Source of the DNA: Limanda limanda
Taxonomy: Eukaryota > Chordata > Actinopteri > Pleuronectiformes > Pleuronectidae
Direction: 5' to 3'
Length of the DNA stretch: 64,000 bases
Assembly (NCBI RefSeq): GCF_963576545.1
Contig: NC_083654.1
Span: 18,681,699-18,745,698, forward strand
Below, one piece after another: positions 10,889-26,457 of the stretch (the first letter of the stretch is position 1; every line of letters starts with the position of its first letter). The translations under genes and the position numbers were made by a program. The notes beneath the pieces were generated by a model. It did not search any database, had not been told where the DNA came from, and saw only the letters and a list, made by a program, of their open reading frames with translations.

Positions 10889-13800
10889 GTGAGAAAATAA
10901 CTAGCTTCATGTGTTTTTTCAGGGGAAATTTACCCCAAATTCACAGGTTTTCACTTGTTTCTTCTTTCTTATATTATTAAAATCATTATATAACTCTGCT
11001 TTATCTCAACCAATCAATTAGTTGATCAATTGGCAACTATGCTGGTGATCAAGTTGGCATATGTCACCTTGAGCTGTATTTTGTTATTTTATTGTCCCTT
11101 TTGTCAGATGATTTAAATGAGAAAAAACATATAGTTATATTTGAGATTGAAAAATAAATGCTGTCCTGATTTGATTGGACTTTCAGAAACATGAATGCAG
11201 ATTAATCTATAAATATAAATACTCTTACCCCTTTGTAAGAACTTTCTTTAACTCTGACACTTTGCTCTGTATGTATTGTTTGATCTGATGATATTTTGGT
11301 CCCAGTGTGGGATGATACAGGGAGTTTTATAAACTTTTACATAGAATTTTCTTAAAGTGACACTGCCCCCCCCCTCCCATTAGCGTTATCAGCACAATGA
11401 ACACTCAATTTAGTTAATTTAACCTAATTAAAGCATAATTTTTACTCAAACGTGTAATTAAGCCTCATGTTCTCAGCGGAGACGAAATCAACATTATCTA
11501 ATAATTGTAATATTTAAAGGATTAGCGACTGCTGAGCTTGTCAAACTAGCGCTTAGAGCTAAATGCAAATGTCAGCATTCTAACATGCAAATCTTTCACT
11601 CTTGCATCATATGTTGTGTTGTGCAGTGCATGTTCTAACAGAGCCAATGCTAACAAACCAATGTGGTACTTTTTGAGTGTATCAGATCTTGTGTTGTGTA
11701 CGTCGTAGCCTATTTAAACAAAATTACGAACGTACAGCCCGATGCGCTACGTCTAATTACGTGCTAATTTCTGCTAACATGCTAATTTAAGCTTTTACTG
11801 TATCTTTCAGAGAACTAGAAGGTAAATGTCATTTAAATGTTAAGGTAAAAGAACATTGCCACAGCAGAAGTTTTTCGACAAAGCATCACAGCAGAGGAAG
11901 AGCATGATCCATGTCACATGTCGCTGTGGTTTTACAAAACCTAAGACTTTGAGACGAGTCATTATGTGGGATTATCAAATTAATTGCAATTCGTCCTGTG
12001 GTCGTACGTGTATGTCCAACGGACCACATTCCAAACTCTCCACCAAATACAGTGCAAATCAATTCAGCACTATTTGCATAATCCTGCCAACAAAAAAAAC
12101 AACACACATGGACGGCTGGAGGCAGAAGGACCAATTAAAATAAATTTGACTCAAACTAAATGACAAATTATTGCGGTGAACAGGTTCGAGGTTCCCACAG
12201 CACTGATCTGGCGGTACCTGTGTGTTCACGATTACACATAATTAATCAACACCAATGACTGTCATTTAACTCGGAGCACAATACACTTCTGTACACACAA
12301 TTACAGCTGCACCCAGCCGCCGTCGGTTATGTGGTCGGCAGAAAGGGCAGCGTGTTCCCGATGGTTTCTCCTGTGTTGGAGGTTGCCATGGAGAAGCCGG
12401 AAGTGCTGTTTTCTGCACCTCTAGCACCGATTCATGACCAGTCATTACTGGAACTCTGTCTGTGTGTGTCTGTGTGTGTCTGTGTGTGTGCGCTCAACCT
12501 TTCCCCTCGTTCTTCCTATTGCCCCTGGTGAACGCACACACGTACACACACAGTTGGAAGCTAAATGGTTCAGGAAATGGACGTGAGAACGAGGAAAACA
12601 TAGCCCAGTCTTTAAACGTGTGTGTGTGTGTGTTAGTGTGTGTAAGTTAGTGTGTGTGTGTGTGTGTGTGCGCAGAGTATGCACACCTCTCTGCCCTTCT
12701 GCCTCTCCCAGCCAGGCGCGCCCGTTCAGGCATGTGTTAAACTAGCTGCTCTAGTATGCAAATTAAAAGCACTCACACTGTTGTTTCCTTGAGGAGCTGT
12801 AATGCTTGCAAAGAAAAAAAAAACCCATGTCAACCGATACACCAGTCCACCCTGTCAAGCTCCTATAGGCTGACGTCTTCCCCTCGTCCTCTGTCTTTAA
12901 ATGTGACACATGCAAAAAGCCCTCGAGGCCCCAGAGCACATATCAGTGCTGTGTGTTCACAGTTTAGCGATGTTTAAGTAATTGTATAAGTTAAGTGTAC
13001 ATTGTACTTGGATTCACAGCCGATCCCTGGTGTTACTTTGTGCTGCAGATTGTGATTTGTAGATACTAAGTGGATGATAATTGAACTTTGTAAAGCAAAG
13101 CAACCAGTATAGTTTATTTGTGCTATGATGAGTAATGTATTTTCTTTTTTTTACACAATTGTACAAATTGAAAATAATTGTCTCCCATTTTTTGCCTGAA
13201 ATTCTCTTATAAGCTTCTCAGATTTGAATATATTTCCTTTTCAAACATAGTAAATTTAATACAATCTTTGTGCCTTGAGAACTTGGTGATAGACTTTTAT
13301 TTTACCCACATGTTATCTATTAAATATTGAATTGATCAATTTAGAAAATAATGATCTCTAATGATTGTAATCAGTGTAAGTAATACATCCTCAGTTGTCA
13401 TTGACCTGGGACCAGTGCCGGTGCCCTAAGCATAACTCCTTTATGATGACGCCCTGCCATCTAGTCCCCTTGGAAAATTAAAATCTGATGGGATTTTAAA
13501 TGGACCTCTTCGTACTATTTCAACACGATCCGCGTCTAAAGCTTGTGGCGGCCAAAGAGTACGATCAGTCTCCACATTGTCACCTGCTGATGGACTCTCA
13601 ATGACAGGACTTGTCATGTAACTTTTTTTTTGAGCAATTAAATATATCTCTTGTTCTGCCTGTTTTGTGATATATATGCCCAAAAGCTGCCTAATATTGC
13701 TATACTGAAATAATATCGGCATTATAATTGTAAGCTATTTTATTTAACGTTTTGTTTATTTGACGTTATTGTTGAGGGTTGACTTGTATTTCCTGTTCTT

Positions 13801-16800
13801 AGCGGGTTGTTGGTAGTGACTCTTATTTTGAACGGGGGTTTTAAAGGAAGTGGGTTCTGTGATGAGTGAAGTTGCAAAGTGAGCGGAGAATAAACTGGTG
13901 TGCTGTCCCGAGCGCATGACCTGCTCTCGTGTCCTTTGTCGGCTGAGGCCGGACCTATGATACAACCAAACGCTCGGCTACATAATTATTATAACTATGA
14001 TGATTTTTCAGTTGCCTATTTTCTGGTGCCCCCTCAGGACTTGGTGCCCTACGCACAGCGCGTAGTTCACGTTATGGGAGCGACGGCGCTGCCTGGGACT
14101 CAGTTAGTAAAAGCAGATGTCAAACCTCTTTATGAGCCTGAGGCAAGTCCTGTTCCTAGATCAGTTAGAAATACTTCATCAAGACTTCATGGCCTTAGTT
14201 ACCGTGACACAATCATGAAGCTCGAACCTGTTGAAGACGCCTGGCCTCTTCCTGTTGTGATCCTGTGTGATCAGGTGCACTGATAAGAGCTGTGATCCTC
14301 AAAGACTGAGTATATAAAGCTTCTGTCTGAACTGGACAGCATCTCTTTCCTTCCTAATGGCTTTTGTTTTTCAGCTGTTAAAGTGCAAATGTTTCCTTTT
14401 ATCTCACTGGTTTCTCCTGGTTTCTATTCTTTCTCAAAGCCATGGGAACAAGGAAGTCTTCTCGTGTCTGGGAATCCAGTTGTCTGTGAACTTCTTCCTG
14501 GACCGAGGTCACACCAACGTCACCGTGTTCGTTCCCTTGTGGAGGAAAGAGCAGCCGCGGCCTGATGTTCCCATCACAGGTAACATGAGCTGTCTACCTC
14601 CGTCTTTAATCACTCTCCTGCACACAGATCAAATCATTTGTTGTATCAGATGTACTTTTAGAACGGTTAACGCAAAAACGGAAATAAAATTACAGGTTTC
14701 AGTCGCTCAAATGTGTTAAATTTATATTTCCTCCCCAGTCTTATGTCCTTATGAGCTAAATATGTTTGGATTTTGAAGTATTTGAACATCAAAACTTGTG
14801 TTCTGGGGGTTTTTTAAATACATTTTCACAGTTTTTTCACATTTTATACAAATAAAACAAGGGTGTTTGCAGGAATCCCACTGTAATGCTCTCATATAGA
14901 CTGCATTCATGTTGGAAATACCCCTGCAGTCTTCCTCTATGGGCTTTTTGGTTTGGATTTTAAAAGGCTGATTCTAAAAGACATGATTTCCTCCGATGCA
15001 GCTGCTGATTCTCACACTCAGCTGCATTTCTCCGAACGGGGGAGACCCAATGTAGGTTAATCTTGATCTGTGGCCTATATAGCTTCAACTCGAAAGATGA
15101 AAACAGTGTGTGTGTGTGTGTGTGTGTGTGTGGGGGGGAGGTTTCTGACTGTTTGTGAAACTGAAAGATAACCATCAGTTATTTGAACATCCTGATGTGG
15201 GCAACATTTGGAAGTCGGCTTCTGACTCTGTGAGAAGAGTGTTTGCTTTATGTAGATGAGCAGTTTCTGATATACAGCGGCAGGATGTATGTTCTGGGCC
15301 TTAAGTTAATATGTGCTCAGGGTAAATCTATCTGCTCTGTGAAGCTGACAAGTTGTAATTGAGACTTATTGATTGACGACCACACACTAATCAACTGTTG
15401 TTTTATAGCTGGAGATACAGAAACAGACAGAGCAGGTCACCGAGTTCACGTTCTCTGCCTGCTTGTTTTCCATGACTCTAAATCCAACGCGTGTCCTCAA
15501 TCATCGCCTCATGCATCCTTACGTCTGGTTTTTAACAGATCAGCACATCCTGCTGGACCTGGAGAGGAGGAAGATCCTGGTGTTCACGCCGTCGCGGCGC
15601 GTCGCAGGCAAGCGAGTGGTCTGTAACGACGACTGCTTCATCGTGAAGCTGGGCTACGAGTCCGACGGCATCATCGTGTCCAACGACATGTACCGGGACC
15701 TTCAGGGGGACAAACCCGAGTGGAAGCGCTTCATCGAGGACAGGCTGCTCATGTACTCCTTCGTTAATAACAAGTACGTCTTCCCTCGCTGCTTCCCGAC
15801 TGGACCTTGATACAGATAAATGAATAATGAGGAAGAGGGGGAGAGAAGCTGTGAAGTTCTACTTGGAGACTAATGTTTTTAAATTTCCCTCTGATGCAGG
15901 TTTATGCCACCTGATGATCCTCTAGGCCGCTATGGACCAACTCTGGAGAACTTCCTGAGAAAGTTTCCTAAGACGCAGAAAAAACTCCTGTGCCCTTATG
16001 GTGAGAGCACGTCTCTGATGTGAAACAGATGCTGACTTCTGTTTGATGTTTTCAGCTGCACCAGACTTGTTTCTTTTGTCTGTAAATGATCATCTGCGCT
16101 AAACTTTTGGTTTCTCTTTCAGGAAAGAAATGCACTTATGGAATCAAATGTAAATTCCACCATCCTGAGCGAGCCAAACAGTCCAACCGCTTGGTTGCCG
16201 ATGAGATTCGGGAAAACGCCAAGCTCCCTTCAGCCGCTCAGAAGCAGTCCTCGGCTTGTTCCAGTCCGGTCCCTGGACAGAGCCTGTTGCTGGTGGAGGA
16301 CATGGCCAGGAAACTGAGTCTGGGACACGAGAGCGTCTCCGTGAAGAAAGATCACAAAAACGAACACGGAGCTCAGGTGAAGACGAGTCACCGCTCCGGC
16401 AAGAAGGCGACGTGCAGGAAGGAGAAGAGCAGCTTCCACTCGTCCTCCGACCACGGCTCAGTGCGGGAATCTCCCGAGCCGCTGGACTCTGGTTTAGGAT
16501 CCATCGACAGTCAGCCCATGGAGGCGCCCTGGATTAATGATTACCAGTACGGGGCGTCGTACAGGAGCATCCAGCACGTCCACAGTGTCCGACAGCAGTG
16601 CTGCCCTCCAGCTCCATGCAGCTGCTGCTCACACGGCCCTCCCTCTCGGGGGGGCGCACCAGCTTTCCAGCACCACAGCCACCATCACAGCCTCGGGCCC
16701 GTCAGCAGCCACGGCTCTGACACACCCCCGTACGGCCAACCTCATTACCACGGCTACAGTGCGTACCCGGTCAGCGCGCCTGCTGCATACAGTCAGCCGG

Positions 16801-17102
16801 CGGATTACCAGCACAGCAGAGTCCACCACCACCGGCAGCAGCAGCAGACGTACTGGTCCGATCCATTTGGGGGTCACACTCCGGCGGCCCACCGCCTGCA
16901 GGGGGAGCGCTCGCAGTGGGAGCAGCCTCAGGCGACCCAGCCCGGCAGAGAGGAGCGAGAGGTCGTTCGCAAGAAGCTCCTCGCCATCTTCAGCGGCCAC
17001 CTGGTGGACACGGCCATGGAGATGTTCCCTCAGTCCATGGATCCACAGATGCTCGTCGCCGAGATCCTCCGGCTGCAGAGTCAGAACCGGCCACCGAGAT
17101 GA
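10353..17102 (+). CDS. zc3h12a: Regnase-1 (MCPIP1) endoribonuclease, 5 coding exons
   Basis: Exons 10353-10888, 14440-14579, 15539-15773, 15900-16000 and 16123-17102 sum to 1992 nt (663 residues plus stop) with GT-AG introns and consistent phases. The protein is an RNase that cleaves stem-loops in 3'UTRs of inflammatory mRNAs in the cytoplasm. A UBA-like segment lies at about 79-115 ([16 protein letters not shown]). The NYN/PIN nuclease domain runs from about 167 to 325, with acidic motifs [21 protein letters not shown] and SNDMYRDL that match the catalytic aspartates of the mammalian enzyme. The C-X5-C-X5-C-X3-H finger ([17 protein letters not shown]) starts near 335. A Ser/His/Gln/Pro-rich linker follows, and the conserved C-terminal helix domain spans about 620-658. 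Human ZC3H12A has 599 residues. The start could be residue 9 (ATG at 10377), which has the better context. Paralogues zc3h12b/c/d are less likely because both ends match the A form. Confidence 0.9.
10889..14439 (+). other. zc3h12a: zc3h12a intron 1
   Basis: 3.55 kb, AT-rich, with imperfect TG tracts at about 12460-12670 and a nested hAT element at 13413-14091. No other coding signal was accepted. Confidence 0.8.
13413..14091 (-). mobile_element. nonautonomous hAT element with TTF-finger relic
   Basis: A perfect 8-bp target duplication CCTGGGAC lies at 13405-13412 and 14092-14099. Imperfect terminal inverted repeats are CAGTGCCGGTGCCCTAA at the left and CAGCGCCGTCGCTCCC read inward from the right. 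On the minus strand, 13722-13441 keeps part of a transposase frame with [16 protein letters not shown], resembling the TTF-type zinc-finger region of hAT/ZMYM1-like transposases. Most of the transposase is missing, so it is an internally deleted copy of 679 bp. Confidence 0.75.
14440..14579 (+). CDS. zc3h12a: zc3h12a coding exon 2
   Basis: Acceptor TTCTCAAAG, then C-CAT-GGG giving [20 protein letters not shown] and [13 protein letters not shown]. Donor ACAG|GTAACA. The junction rebuilds the VAMSHGNKE motif of the family. Confidence 0.92.
15539..15773 (+). CDS. zc3h12a: zc3h12a coding exon 3, catalytic core
   Basis: Acceptor TTTTTAACAG, then [20 protein letters not shown], the NDD and ESDG acidic motifs and [17 protein letters not shown]. 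Donor CAA|GTACGT. Confidence 0.93.
15900..16000 (+). CDS. zc3h12a: zc3h12a coding exon 4
   Basis: Acceptor CTGATGCAG, then [20 protein letters not shown] up to the first finger residues LLCPY. Donor TATG|GTGAGA. Confidence 0.92.
16123..17102 (+). CDS. zc3h12a: zc3h12a last coding exon
   Basis: Acceptor TTTCTCTTTCAG. Completes the CCCH finger and encodes the low-complexity linker and the C-terminal motif [23 protein letters not shown] at 17100-17102. Confidence 0.93.
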
Positions 17103-17123
17103 GCCGGTGCCGCCTGAACACAC

Positions 17124-17141
17124 GTCTTTCAGTGCAAAGAC
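17124..17141 (+). promoter_or_regulatory. zc3h12a: hairpin in zc3h12a 3'UTR (6-bp stem)
   Basis: GTCTTT and AAAGAC pair around the 6-nt loop CAGTGC, 22 nt after the stop codon. Confidence 0.3.
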
Positions 17142-17192
17142 TTAAACAGCTGCAGAAATTGTGATAAACATGAGTTTCTGTATTTTTGTATT

Positions 17193-17203
17193 GTGGTATC
17201 CAC
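17193..17203 (+). promoter_or_regulatory. zc3h12a: UAU-loop stem-loop in zc3h12a 3'UTR
   Basis: GTGG-TAT-CCAC forms a 4-bp stem with a pyrimidine-purine-pyrimidine triloop, the shape recognised by Regnase-1 and Roquin. It lies about 90 nt after the stop codon in a 3'UTR of roughly 170 nt. Self-cleavage of the Regnase-1 mRNA through such a loop is established in mammals; its role here is inferred. Confidence 0.5.
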
Positions 17204-17255
17204 CTTGTTATAAATAGTTTTTTGCAGTATGCAGTTGATACAAATTGTATCTTTA

Positions 17256-17261
17256 ATTAAA
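17256..17261 (+). promoter_or_regulatory. zc3h12a: poly(A) signal of zc3h12a
   Basis: ATTAAA about 155 nt after the stop codon, in an AT-rich context and upstream of a GT-rich stretch. It is the first credible signal after the gene. Confidence 0.5.
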
Positions 17262-17329
17262 ATGTACAAAGAAAAGTGGATTTCATGGCAACTTGTTGGG
17301 GTTAACAGGGGGTAACACCCTGATACTCA

Positions 17330-17487
17330 CACTCAATGTCCACTTTATTAGGTACACCTGTACAGTCGAGTCCATCCAGTTCAACGCCTGCTCCATCTAT
17401 GACTTCAATGATAAAAGTACAGTCGAACTTGCTTAGAACCATTGTATTGGTCTATCACAGTGTACCTATTAAACTGGCCACTGAGTG
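17330..17487. mobile_element. 158-bp MITE with TTTATTAGGTACAC ends
   Basis: The left end CACTCAATGTCCACTTTATT and the inward-read right end CACTCAGTGGCCAGTTTAAT both continue AGGTACAC, giving 28-bp inverted repeats with a few mismatches. This TTTATTAGGTACACCT terminus is a widespread short fish transposon family. I could not define a clean target duplication. Confidence 0.6.
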
Positions 17488-17499
17488 TATTGAGTGGCC

Positions 17500-21590
<4,091 letters not shown>

Positions 21591-21604
21591 GAGCATAAAC
21601 TGCG

Positions 21605-22049
21605 ACGGACTACATTACCCAGAAGTCAACTGGGCCTTGCGCAGCCGCAGTCTGACTTCATGACGCCTGTTTAGCTGCGTGTGGCTAATGCTAGCTAACA
21701 AGCAGGCTGCAGTGATGTAGTTCACAGAAGAGCCACTTGCACCTGATGACAGCGGCTAACGTTAGCTAGCTCATGCTAACACATGCTAACACAAGCTAAC
21801 AGTCTTATCCGGGTTTGAGGTCGCTTCACCGGGGGGCTCAGTTCGCCCAGCCCGGCTAGCTAACTCGCTAGCTACACGCTAGCTAACCCGCTGGTGTGTG
21901 AGGTTAGCGATGCGCTGCGGTTTGTTTCGGTTAGCTAGCCTATTAGCTTAGCTGCCAGGCGGTGCTGTTGTTGTTGTTGTTTTGTTGGAGCTGATATCAA
22001 CACACACACGCCACCGTCCCCGGAGTTTGATGTCAGGAGTCCGGCTAAG
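21605..22049 (+). promoter_or_regulatory. smim13: smim13 promoter and 5'UTR
   Basis: GACTACATTACCCAGAAG at about 21607-21624 matches the ACTACA-NN-CCCAG element bound by ZNF143/THAP11 in TATA-less vertebrate promoters. CpG-containing sequence, a run of GCTAGC/GCTAAC short repeats (21690-21950) and a (GTT)n tract near 21966 follow. The leader ends at the ATG at 22050. Confidence 0.5.
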
Positions 22050-22125
22050 ATGTGGCAAAGTGTCGGGCTCACGCTGCTGGTCATAGTGGCCACACTGGTC
22101 TGTGGGCTGCTCTTCATGTTTATCG
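22050..22125 (+). CDS. smim13: smim13 coding exon 1
   Basis: Encodes the first 25 residues, nearly all of the membrane segment. Too short for ordinary frame scanning; donor TATCG|GTGAGT. Confidence 0.92.
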
Positions 22126-23682
22126 GTGAGTTTAAACATGACACACAACACACACACACATGACCTTTAACGAGTGTTGTGTGGTGGAGTCAACACGTGT
22201 GATTTGCGTGACTTTAAACTGAAACAGCTGCTGTGAATTTAATGAAATACAAACAGTTTTCCAAAAAACAAAAATGTGGAACTGCTCCTTTTCCTGTGGC
22301 CTCATGACAGATCGGTGTATTAAGTGTCTTGGACAGGTTTCTATTTATATCGTGTGCCCAGCAGGAGTCAGGAGGTTGCTCCTTCACCATCTCTTTCACT
22401 CTTCCTCTTCTTCCTCATCACAAACTAGAAGAAGACATGAGCCAGTTCCAGACTGGGGAGATAATATCATTTGTGGTATTTTTGTTAGTCAGTTGACGTC
22501 AGTTCCTGTTTCTTCTTGCAGCTGAAGATGTTTCTTTATGACCTGGTTTTAACGTCCGTCCACAAGTGTTGACACTGTTTTACAAAGATGGACGACAGGA
22601 CCACTCCCCAAAAAGTGAAGCAAAAACATCTGGATCGCTCCCCGGTGGCTGGCTGCACTTTAGATCTGGACAAAACTAAGTCAAATACATGTTTCTCAAA
22701 GTTTGGTTTTAATTAGTTTCTATAAAGATGGGGTGAAACATCATGATTGACAGTTGAGACCTCCATCCCTACTGCGGAGATGGCTGCATTTTAATCCAGG
22801 ATGTTTTGGTTTTTATTTCTAAATAGATAGATAGATAGATAGATAGATTACTTTATTCATCCCCGAAGGGAAATTAAGTCGTCATAGCAGCCGGTATATT
22901 TGAAAACAATAAAATACAATACAAAAGAATAAAATAAAAATATTGTGGTAGAAAGAATAAAAACAGAAACACAAGATAAATAGGTAGATAAGGTGCAGTG
23001 GCAAGATGATGGTAATAGTACTGATGATATGATGGTAATGTTATTGTTAGACAGTATATAAAAATAGTACAGTATATATAGTATATAATATAACATAATA
23101 TATATTTATAAATGATAGTAATTAAACCAATATAATAGCAGTATATAGTAATAATGGCAGCAACATATATATAATAATAATAATAAATATAATAATAATA
23201 ATAATAACATGAATAAATATGTCTAGACTTATATATACAAAGAATATACAGAGAGTATGAGAGAGTATAAGATGGGATGAACATCATGATTGAAAGTTGA
23301 GACCTCCATCCCTACTGCGGATAATTCAAAGGCGTTATTTATCCAGGATGTTTTTGTTTTTATTTCTAAATATCGGGAGAATGTGGAGACACTTAATCTA
23401 TGACACATCTTTTTAACTCACATTTGGCAAAAACCCCATAATTTGGTGTCGGTGAACACAAATGACGTCAGCGTTTTCACCGCACTGTGCCGTAGGTTTT
23501 CTTGGAAATGACGTGAATTTAAAAAACATGTTTTCAGTGTAAAACAAAGAGCACTCTGTAGTTTCCATTCTCTCCCTCCTGTCTGGGTTTGATTCAGGAA
23601 ATCAGTTCGAGTAAGAACACGGGAGAGATGGAAAACACACAATGCTTTGGGTAACACAACACTTTCAGCTTTTCTCTCCTCT

Positions 23683-23726
<44 letters not shown>

Positions 23727-23924
23727 CCCCCAGGTTGGTATGTAGTCTGGCAGCTCTTCTTATCCAAGTTCAAGTTCCTGCGTGAGCTTGTCGGCGACGC
23801 TAGCACCCCGCCGGCCGAAACCCAACCGTCCGAACCCAAGAGCGAGCGCCCGGCGAGCGCCACGGCTCGAAACCGACCCCGGACGTCACGCCAAAGAGTC
23901 GCCGCTCCAGAAAGCACTTCGTAG
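22050..23924 (+). CDS. smim13: Small integral membrane protein 13, two coding exons
   Basis: Exons 22050-22125 and 23734-23924 join in phase 1 (ATC-G|GT-TGG) with GTGAGT and pyrimidine-CAG signals, giving 88 residues. The protein opens MWQSVGLTLLVIVATLVCG, a single hydrophobic segment (residues about 6-32). The diagnostic block WYVVWQLFLSKFKFLRELVG follows, then a polar tail rich in Pro, Glu and Arg (RPRTSRQRVAAPE). This matches human SMIM13 in length, topology and the WHLFLSKFKFLRELVGD motif as I remember it. Its function is not known to me; it is presumably a single-pass membrane protein. The start has A at -3. It lies tail to tail with nedd9, as in mammals. Confidence 0.92.
22721..23371 (-). 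mobile_element. retroelement 3' end with GATA tail between ~100-bp duplications
   Basis: From about 22825 an (AGAT)n run leads into TACTTTATTCATCCCCGAAG and a very A/T-rich body to about 23265. The tail is on the left, so the element points to the minus strand. The same sequence family occurs in opposite orientation at about 36985-37131. Flanks 22721-22824 and 23266-23371 share ACATCATGATTGA, GACCTCCATCCCTACTGCGG and TTTTTATTTCTAAAT, a diverged direct repeat of about 100 bp. Confidence 0.6.
23687..23722. repeat. (TC)n microsatellite in smim13 acceptor
   Basis: Uninterrupted CT/TC dinucleotides run to 11 bp before the exon 2 start and serve as the splice polypyrimidine tract. Confidence 0.9.
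23734..23924 (+). CDS. smim13: smim13 coding exon 2
   Basis: Preceded by a perfect (TC)n tract and CCCTCCCCCCAG, which together form its polypyrimidine tract. Encodes the conserved WYVVWQLFLSKFKFLRELVG block and the tail; TAG at 23922-23924. Confidence 0.93.
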
Positions 23925-24973
23925 ATCCACCCCCGTGACGGGCGCCATGTCTCTGCACCAGAACCCGCTCTCACCCTGATGCTACAGACGCCACCGTGGG
24001 ATCATCAAAGATCCTCCCCCCCTCCCGCCCGACAACCCTGCACTCTACACTACTCCCCCCCCCGCCCCACCTCACCAGGACACTTTAAACCAACCAGGAA
24101 GAACTTCTGGTTTCAAAGGGAAAAGCCATTAATGTACATTGCTGTCCATCTCTGTATGTCCCCTGTTGGTATGTTTGTGTACTGAGCAGTGACACCGGGG
24201 GTTCCACTCTGTCCCACTGTCATCCTGGGGTAGAGCCGGCCGGCGTTCACCAGCTCCCACGCTGCTTCCTGCCTCTGGGGGGGGTGAAGCTGCTCCAACA
24301 CACACACACACACAAAGAGAGATGGATTCATTCTCCTGCGTACATGTTGTAAATCGTGTATTTTTAGCAGATGTTGGCAGAAAAAAACTGTCAACGCTGA
24401 GTTCGTCCGCATCATTTCAACGAGAACAAACTGAAGGTTTAAACTGAAATTGTTATATGTACAACTGACAACTTTATTTACAACAGAGAGAGAGCAATGA
24501 CAGGAATGTTCACACACGCTGTTGTTATGGTGGAAACTGTCTCGTGCAGCAGACGATGCCCAAAGCCGACAAATGACCTGGTTTCGTTTCAGTAAAAATG
24601 TGAAATGTGACCTGTTCCTTGCAACTTCTCCTTCGCCCCCTTTTTACACGTTTATACTCGAAGAGTCAGGAGAACGTTTCAAGGAAGAGACAGTCGGTGT
24701 TTTAGAAGCTGCTACGATCATAGTTAGCTGACGTCTCGGAGAAGAGAGTCTGAACCCTCCTCCCGCTCCCTGTGCCTCGGCCTGTACCAGTGCCTGTCTC
24801 GATTGGCATCCACTGTTTGTCCCCCGGCCTCCAGCAGTCACTTAGTGCTCATTACATGGCGAGTCCAAGCTGACCAGCGCCTGCTCCATATTCCCTCCAG
24901 GTACAACGTTACTCTTGCACCTTCTTATCAGCGATGATTATAATTGTTTTTCTTCAGAGGAGCTGTAGCTTCA

Positions 24974-24979
24974 AATAAA
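24974..24979 (+). promoter_or_regulatory. smim13: poly(A) signal of smim13
   Basis: AATAAA about 1.05 kb after the stop codon, followed by TGTTTTCTTT. It is the best candidate for the 3' end. Confidence 0.45.
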
Positions 24980-26457
24980 AACCGCCATGAATATACTGAG
25001 GCCTGTCCTGTTTTCTTTAATACAAGAGTCATGCAGATAGAGACACAATCATTCTGTGTATACACATGTAAGTTCATTAAAAAAATGAATTATTACAACT
25101 GGAATGATGAGTCGATTGACCTTCACCTGAGATTTCCATAAATAATATAGTTTGTAGCTGGTACCGACTGATGACGTGGAACAACAACTTTTTAAACCTA
25201 ATTTGCTTTAGAAGCCTCTGCTCCCTCACGTCCTTCTACAGTTTGACCACAGGGGGGCAGTATCGCACTAATAGAAAACAACATTCAAACGCACCTGAGC
25301 CTGAAGGTGAGTATTTGTGAGAACTAGGGGGGAAGCAACTTATTACCTTTCTCCAAGTAAATGTTCTGTACTTAAATACAGTTTTGAGGTACTTGTACTC
25401 TTATAATAATTAATATTTATATATTTCCAATAGGTTTATATTGAGCTGTTTACCCCACTGTCCATTGCCTAAAGACTTTCTCATTTTGTTCCACAGATCT
25501 GATTCCAATTAACCATTAGAGATAATAAAAAGTATATTAAATTAGTTTTATGTTGCCCACATGTTTTGATCAGAGTAAAGTTAATGACATGTTTTTTTCA
25601 AACAGGGCAGCTGTTTTAATTTTAAGGGGAATTTATAGACAAAAACAGACTCTAAAAGTTACCAAAGTAAAAAACTAAACGATAAAAGAAATAAGCACCG
25701 ACTCCAGTGAAATCTCTCTCTGCTGTCTGATTTCTAATAGCTGCCATAAATTACTGTTCCAGACCTCGGAGCAGAGAATTAATCTTCTGTGTGTATAATC
25801 TATACCGAGTCTGCCGAGCTTTAAAAGACCATTTTATTCTCTGACAAGGCTTAATGCATTTCACCCCCGAGGGTCATTAGCTTATTCCTAAACTGCTCGT
25901 ACCTAACGCAACGATTGTGGCTGCAAACATGCTGCAGAAATCGGAAAGCTAACGGTACCCCCCCCCCCCCGTTGTAATAAAGACTATGTTTTCTCGAGTT
26001 GCAGATTATTCTAAAACGCTTAGTATTCGTGGGGGTAGAGTAAGAGGTTGACTCTTTTTAAAGTTCAACTGATTTGAATTTCACTGCAGCTTGTGGTTTT
26101 GAAACCTTTTTCTGGGTCAGTCAGCTCTTTTGAAACTCAAATGAGAATTTCTCTCACGACTGCGACACAACTTTTCCTCTCTCTGCAGCAGTTTGCATTT
26201 TGAGCAGCAAAGAACACGGCGAGAATCTGGGGTTTGAAACTTAAAATATATTTTGACGGGGATGATTATATACTTTTTCTGGTCTCATAAAATCTTAAAT
26301 GCAGGACCTTTAACTTGTAAGTATGTATTTCTAAACATGGAGGAATTATAGAAAATTGACAGTCGGCCTGTCACTCCCAGAACTCAAATATACTGAGACC
26401 TTTCTCTTTGTGGACATTTTGTTGATCTTTTCAGTTGTTGTCTAACTATTAGTTGGG

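Noticed and set aside
16230..17145. Overlapping frames on both strands in zc3h12a exon 5
   Set aside because: GC-rich shadows of the real last exon.
22857..23287. Tyr/Ile-rich minus-strand frame of 137 codons
   Set aside because: Produced by the A/T-rich body of the retroelement tail.
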